Notes under the pieces: model-generated
What the model was told of the DNA's origin: nothing
The model's input: only the letters and a program-made list of their open reading frames with translations
Database searches by the model: none
Shown: positions 36,621 to 39,703 of the stretch, in pieces
Numbering within the stretch: the stretch's first letter is position 1
How the letters are laid out: every line of letters starts with the position of its first letter
Translations under genes and position numbers: made by a program
NCBI RefSeq assembly: GCF_017302315.1
Contig: NZ_JAFLDT010000036.1
Coordinates: forward strand, 1 to 39,703
Source: Zoogloea sp.
GTDB taxonomy: Bacteria; Pseudomonadota; Gammaproteobacteria; Burkholderiales; Rhodocyclaceae
Direction: 5' to 3'
DNA length: 39,703 bases

Positions 36621-37561
36621 GCTTTCTGCTGCAGTGCCTCTCCCACACGCCCCTGAAAGGCTACGTGGACCCGCTGCCGGACGTGGTCGAGGAGGCCGGC
36701 CGCGTCATTGCCACCCTGCGCGCCGAAGTGGAGGCCTTTGATCCGGAGATCGTCTTTCTCTTTGCCCCGGACCACTACAACGGCTTCTTCCTGGATGCCA
36801 TGCCCCAGCTCTGCATCGGCACCTCGGCCACCTCGGTGGGCGACTACATGACCTCACCGGGCCCGCTGGACGTGCCCCGGGACATCGCCGAAGCCTGCAC
36901 CCAGCACGTGGTGGCGGCCGACATCGACCTGGCCATCTCCTACCGCATGCAGGTGGATCATGGCTTCGCCCAGCCCCTGGAGGAGATCTGCGGCAGCCTC
37001 GCCCGCTACCCGGTGATCCCCCTCTTCATCAACAGCGTGGCGCCGCCGGTGATCAGCTTCCGCCGGGCGCGCCAGTTTGGCGAGGCGGTGGGCGAGTTTG
37101 CCCGCAAGCTGGGCAAGCGTACCCTGATCATCGGTTCCGGCGGCCTCTCCCACAACCCGCCGGTGCCGCAGATCGCCACCGCCGTGCCGGAAGTGGCCGA
37201 ACGCCTGATCGCCGGCCGCAACCCCACCCCCGATGCCCGCGCCGCCCGCCAGCAGCGCACCATCGACGCCGCCACCGTCTTTGCCACCGGCGACAGCCCC
37301 CTGCACCCCCTCAACCCCCAGTGGGACGAAGCCTTCATGGCCAACCTGGCCCGTCAGGACTGGGCCGCTCTCGACGCCTACGGCAACGCCGCCATCACCG
37401 CGGCGGCCGGCGCCTCGGCCCACGAAGTGAAGACCTGGGTGGCCGCCAACGCAGCCATGAACGCCGCCACCGGCGGGCACTACCAGGTGCAGTCCCGCTA
37501 TTACCGGGCGATCCCGGAATGGATCGCCGGCTTTGCTGCCCTGACCGGCGTCACCGCGTAA
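36617..37561 (+). CDS. mhpB: 2,3-dihydroxyphenylpropionate 1,2-dioxygenase
   Basis: 314 aa class III (LigB-type) extradiol dioxygenase. H115 in [12 protein letters not shown] and H179 in [11 protein letters not shown] fall at exactly the positions reported as catalytic in E. coli MhpB. It cleaves the catechol ring next to a hydroxyl using Fe(II) to give the hydroxy-oxo-nonadiene-dioate. Coupled to mhpA by ATGA overlap. Confidence 0.94.
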   Translation: MSFLLQCLSHTPLKGYVDPLPDVVEEAGRVIATLRAEVEAFDPEIVFLFAPDHYNGFFLDAMPQLCIGTSATSVGDYMTSPGPLDVPRDIAEACTQHVVAADIDLAISYRMQVDHGFAQPLEEICGSLARYPVIPLFINSVAPPVISFRRARQFGEAVGEFARKLGKRTLIIGSGGLSHNPPVPQIATAVPEVAERLIAGRNPTPDARAARQQRTIDAATVFATGDSPLHPLNPQWDEAFMANLARQDWAALDAYGNAAITAAAGASAHEVKTWVAANAAMNAATGGHYQVQSRYYRAIPEWIAGFAALTGVTA

Positions 37562-37608
37562 GCGGCAAGCGTCATCTGACTACAAATATCCAACAGAGGA
37601 GACAAACC

Positions 37609-38742
37609 ATGAAATCCCGCAACCTGATCGCCCTGAGCATCGCCGCCCTCGTGGCCACCCCGGCCCTGGCCGACATCAACGTGGGCGTCATCGCCTCCCT
37701 CACCGGCCCGGCCGCCGCCCTGGGTGCCGAAACTAAGAAGGCCGTGGCCCTCTTCCCCACCACCGTGGGCGGCGAGAAGATCAACTTCATCGTCCTCGAT
37801 GACGGCACCGACCCCACCAACGCGGTCAAGAACGTGCGCAAGCTGATCTCCGAAGACAAGGTGGACGCCATCCTCGGCCCCAACCTGATCAGCACCGCCG
37901 TGGCCATGGCCGATGTGGCCAATGCCGAGAAGACTCCGATGATCTCCGTCGCGCCCCTGGATGTGTCCGGCGACAAGCGCGGCTACATCTTCCGCAGCGA
38001 GCCCTCCGCCGACCTGATGGTCAACCGCATCGTCGCCGACATGGTCGAAGGCGGCGCCAAGACCGTGGGCTTCATCGGCTTCTCCGACTCCTGGGGTGAG
38101 CTGCTGCTGAAGGCCCTCACCAAGGCCACCGAAGGCAAGATCAAGATCGTCGCCACCGAGCGCTACGGCCGCGCCGACCCCAGCGTGCAGGCCCAGGTGC
38201 TGAAGGTCATGTCGGCCAAGCCCGACGTGGTCTTCGTCGGCGCCTCCGGCACCCCCGCCGCCATGCCCCAGATCACCCTGCGCGAGCGCGGCTACAAGGG
38301 CAAGATCTATCAATCCCACGGCGTCACCAGCAAGGAGTTCCTGCGGGTCGGCGGCAAGTTCGTCGAAGGCGCGCTGATCCCCGTGGGCCCGGTGCTGGTG
38401 GCCGAACAGCTGCCCGACAGCCACCCCACCAAGAAGAACGGCGTCGCCTTCGTGAAGGAACTCGAAGCCAAGAACGGCCCCGACTCCCGCTCCACCTTCG
38501 CCGGCGCCTCCTGGGATGCCTGGCAGCTGCTGCAGAACGCCATCGTCACTGCCCAGAAGGCCAAGGTTAAATCCGGCACCCCGGAGTTCCGCAACGCCCT
38601 GCGTGACGGCATCGAGAAGACCAGCAAGCTGGTGGGCACCAACGGCGTCTACACCATGGGCGCCAACGACCACGCCGGCTACGACGCCAGCGCCATCGTG
38701 CTGATCAAGGTCGAGAACAACCACTGGAAACTGGTGAAGTGA
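37609..38742 (+). CDS. Leu/Ile/Val-type periplasmic binding protein in the mhp operon
   Basis: 377 aa. Signal peptide about 1-21 (ending ATPALA), then a Peripla_BP_6 type I fold: DINVGVIASLTGPAAALGAE, VLDDGTDPTNAVKNVRKLIS, AILGPNLISTAVAMADVANA and GFIGFSDSWGELLLKALTKA. ATG 37609 has GAGGAG upstream. The stop overlaps the mhpD start (TGATG), so it belongs to the operon. Related binding proteins capture aromatic acids such as p-coumarate and phenylpropionates, so it probably serves the pathway substrate; no permease or ATPase gene is in the window. Confidence 0.85.
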   Translation: MKSRNLIALSIAALVATPALADINVGVIASLTGPAAALGAETKKAVALFPTTVGGEKINFIVLDDGTDPTNAVKNVRKLISEDKVDAILGPNLISTAVAMADVANAEKTPMISVAPLDVSGDKRGYIFRSEPSADLMVNRIVADMVEGGAKTVGFIGFSDSWGELLLKALTKATEGKIKIVATERYGRADPSVQAQVLKVMSAKPDVVFVGASGTPAAMPQITLRERGYKGKIYQSHGVTSKEFLRVGGKFVEGALIPVGPVLVAEQLPDSHPTKKNGVAFVKELEAKNGPDSRSTFAGASWDAWQLLQNAIVTAQKAKVKSGTPEFRNALRDGIEKTSKLVGTNGVYTMGANDHAGYDASAIVLIKVENNHWKLVK

Positions 38743-39533
38743 TGAACGACGCATCCCTGCTCGGCACGGATGCCGCGGCGGCGCTGCTCAAGGCAGCGGC
38801 CGCCGGCGGCCACACCATCGCCCCCCTGCGTGATCGCCTGCGCCACGCCGACCAGGACGGTGCCTACTCCGTCCAGGAAGCCAACACCCGCGCCTGGCTG
38901 GCCGAAGGCCGCCGCCTGGTGGGGCGCAAGATCGGCCTCACCTCCCTGGCCGTGCAGGCCCAGCTGGGGGTCGATCAGCCCGACTTCGGCATGCTGTTTG
39001 CCGACATGGCGGTGGGCGACGGTGAGCCGGTGGCCCTCGGTCGCCTGATCCAGCCCAAGGTCGAGGCCGAGGTGGCCTTGGTCATCGGCCGCGACCTGAC
39101 CCACGAGCGCCACACCTACGCCGACCTCATCCGCGCCACCGAGTACGTGCTGCCGGCCATCGAGATCGTCGACAGCCGTATCGAGAACTGGAACATCCGC
39201 TTCGTCGATACCGTGGCCGACAACGCCTCCAGCGGCCTCTTCGTGCTCGGCGGCCAGCCGCGCCGGTTGCAGGACGTGGACCTCACCGCCTGCGCCATGG
39301 AAATGCGCCGGGGCGAGGAGGTGGTCTCCCGGGGCAACGGCCGCGCCTGCCTGGGCAGCCCCCTCAACGCCGCCGTGTGGCTGGCCGACGTGATGGTGCG
39401 CTGCGGCCGCCCCCTGCTGGCCGGCGACATCGTGCTCACCGGCGCCCTCGGCCCCATGGTCAGCGTCCGGCCGGGCGAGCGCTTCGATGTCAGCGTCGAA
39501 GGCCTCGGCCAGGTCAGCGCCCTGTTCGCCTGA
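38742..39533 (+). CDS. mhpD: 2-oxopent-4-enoate (2-hydroxypentadienoate) hydratase
   Basis: 263 aa fumarylacetoacetate-hydrolase-fold hydratase. Typical blocks: [46 protein letters not shown] (metal-binding glutamates), [20 protein letters not shown] and [14 protein letters not shown]. It hydrates 2-hydroxypenta-2,4-dienoate to 4-hydroxy-2-oxovalerate. ATG 38742 overlaps the binding-protein stop. The MhpC hydrolase that should precede it in the pathway is not in the window. Confidence 0.92.
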   Translation: MNDASLLGTDAAAALLKAAAAGGHTIAPLRDRLRHADQDGAYSVQEANTRAWLAEGRRLVGRKIGLTSLAVQAQLGVDQPDFGMLFADMAVGDGEPVALGRLIQPKVEAEVALVIGRDLTHERHTYADLIRATEYVLPAIEIVDSRIENWNIRFVDTVADNASSGLFVLGGQPRRLQDVDLTACAMEMRRGEEVVSRGNGRACLGSPLNAAVWLADVMVRCGRPLLAGDIVLTGALGPMVSVRPGERFDVSVEGLGQVSALFA

Positions 39534-39564
39534 GCCCGTCTCCACCCAACAAGAGAGAATTGCC

Positions 39565-39703
39565 ATGACCAAGAAAATCAAATGCGCCCTGATCGGCCCG
39601 GGCAACATCGGCACCGACCTGCTGGCCAAGCTGCAGCGTAGCCCGGTGCTGGAGCCGGTGTGGATGGTGGGCATCGACCCCGACTCCGACGGCCTCAAGC
39701 GTG
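39565..39703 (+). CDS. mhpF: Acetaldehyde dehydrogenase (acylating), N-terminus
   Basis: The first 46 codons before the window ends: [20 protein letters not shown] and then [20 protein letters not shown]. The GPGNIGTDL nucleotide-binding start is characteristic of MhpF/DmpF/BphJ, which convert acetaldehyde to acetyl-CoA in complex with the MhpE aldolase. GAGAG stands upstream; the gap after mhpD is 31 bp. Partial at the window edge. Confidence 0.9.
   Translation, partial: MTKKIKCALIGPGNIGTDLLAKLQRSPVLEPVWMVGIDPDSDGLKR

Overview
The window is high-GC, gene-dense DNA that reads as the chromosome of a betaproteobacterium, most likely from the Rhodocyclales (Azospira/Thauera/Azoarcus type). Pointers are the ybgC-tolQRA order, a DksA lacking most zinc-finger cysteines, HslV with a short MEQYHG leader, a RegB/RegA-type redox pair, a second IF-1 beside a cold-shock gene, EtfBA with ETF-quinone oxidoreductase and an acyl-CoA ligase, and an mhp-type meta-cleavage cluster. 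The assignment comes from gene content only.

Layout. 1-1744 (minus): ybgC, tolQ, tolR and the start of tolA (cell-envelope Tol-Pal system). 2054-7788 (plus): dksA, a CobW-family GTPase, a DUF2946 protein, an outer-membrane barrel and a three-gene metal ABC importer, together a zinc or metal homeostasis block. 7859-12067 (plus): a protein with two helical+STAS units, the HslVU protease and an auxin-efflux-type carrier. 12086-16051 (minus): Hsp15, a RegA/RegB two-component system, a glycine-zipper lipoprotein and an orphan amino-acid-binding protein. 16367-17648 (plus): cold-shock protein, IF-1 paralogue and a METTL21-like methyltransferase. 17892-27089 (minus): acetate permease with its DUF485 partner, ETF-quinone oxidoreductase, acyl-CoA dehydrogenase, EtfA, EtfB and acyl-CoA ligase, which form one route from acyl-CoA activation to the quinone pool. 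27311-30116 (plus): hybrid histidine kinase and OmpR-type regulator, divergent from the ligase. 30103-31068: DUF1232 protein and a PCuAC copper chaperone.

31069-33970 is an accessory island. It holds two truncated C-terminal fragments of a REP-associated (RAYT) transposase in direct orientation around a VapBC toxin-antitoxin module, a DUF4258/DUF2283 pair, a 72-bp attC-like integron recombination site followed by a truncated cassette gene, an inverted pair of element-end sequences and a solitary BrnA-type antitoxin.

33969-39703: an IclR-type regulator divergent from mhpA, mhpB, a periplasmic binding protein, mhpD and the start of mhpF. This is the aerobic degradation route for 3-(3-hydroxyphenyl)propionate-like compounds.

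Between the genes lie two copies of a REPIN (paired inverted REP sequences, 85-86 bp) and a roughly 120-bp nested inverted repeat at the end of the acyl-CoA dehydrogenase gene. I found no tRNA, rRNA or CRISPR array.
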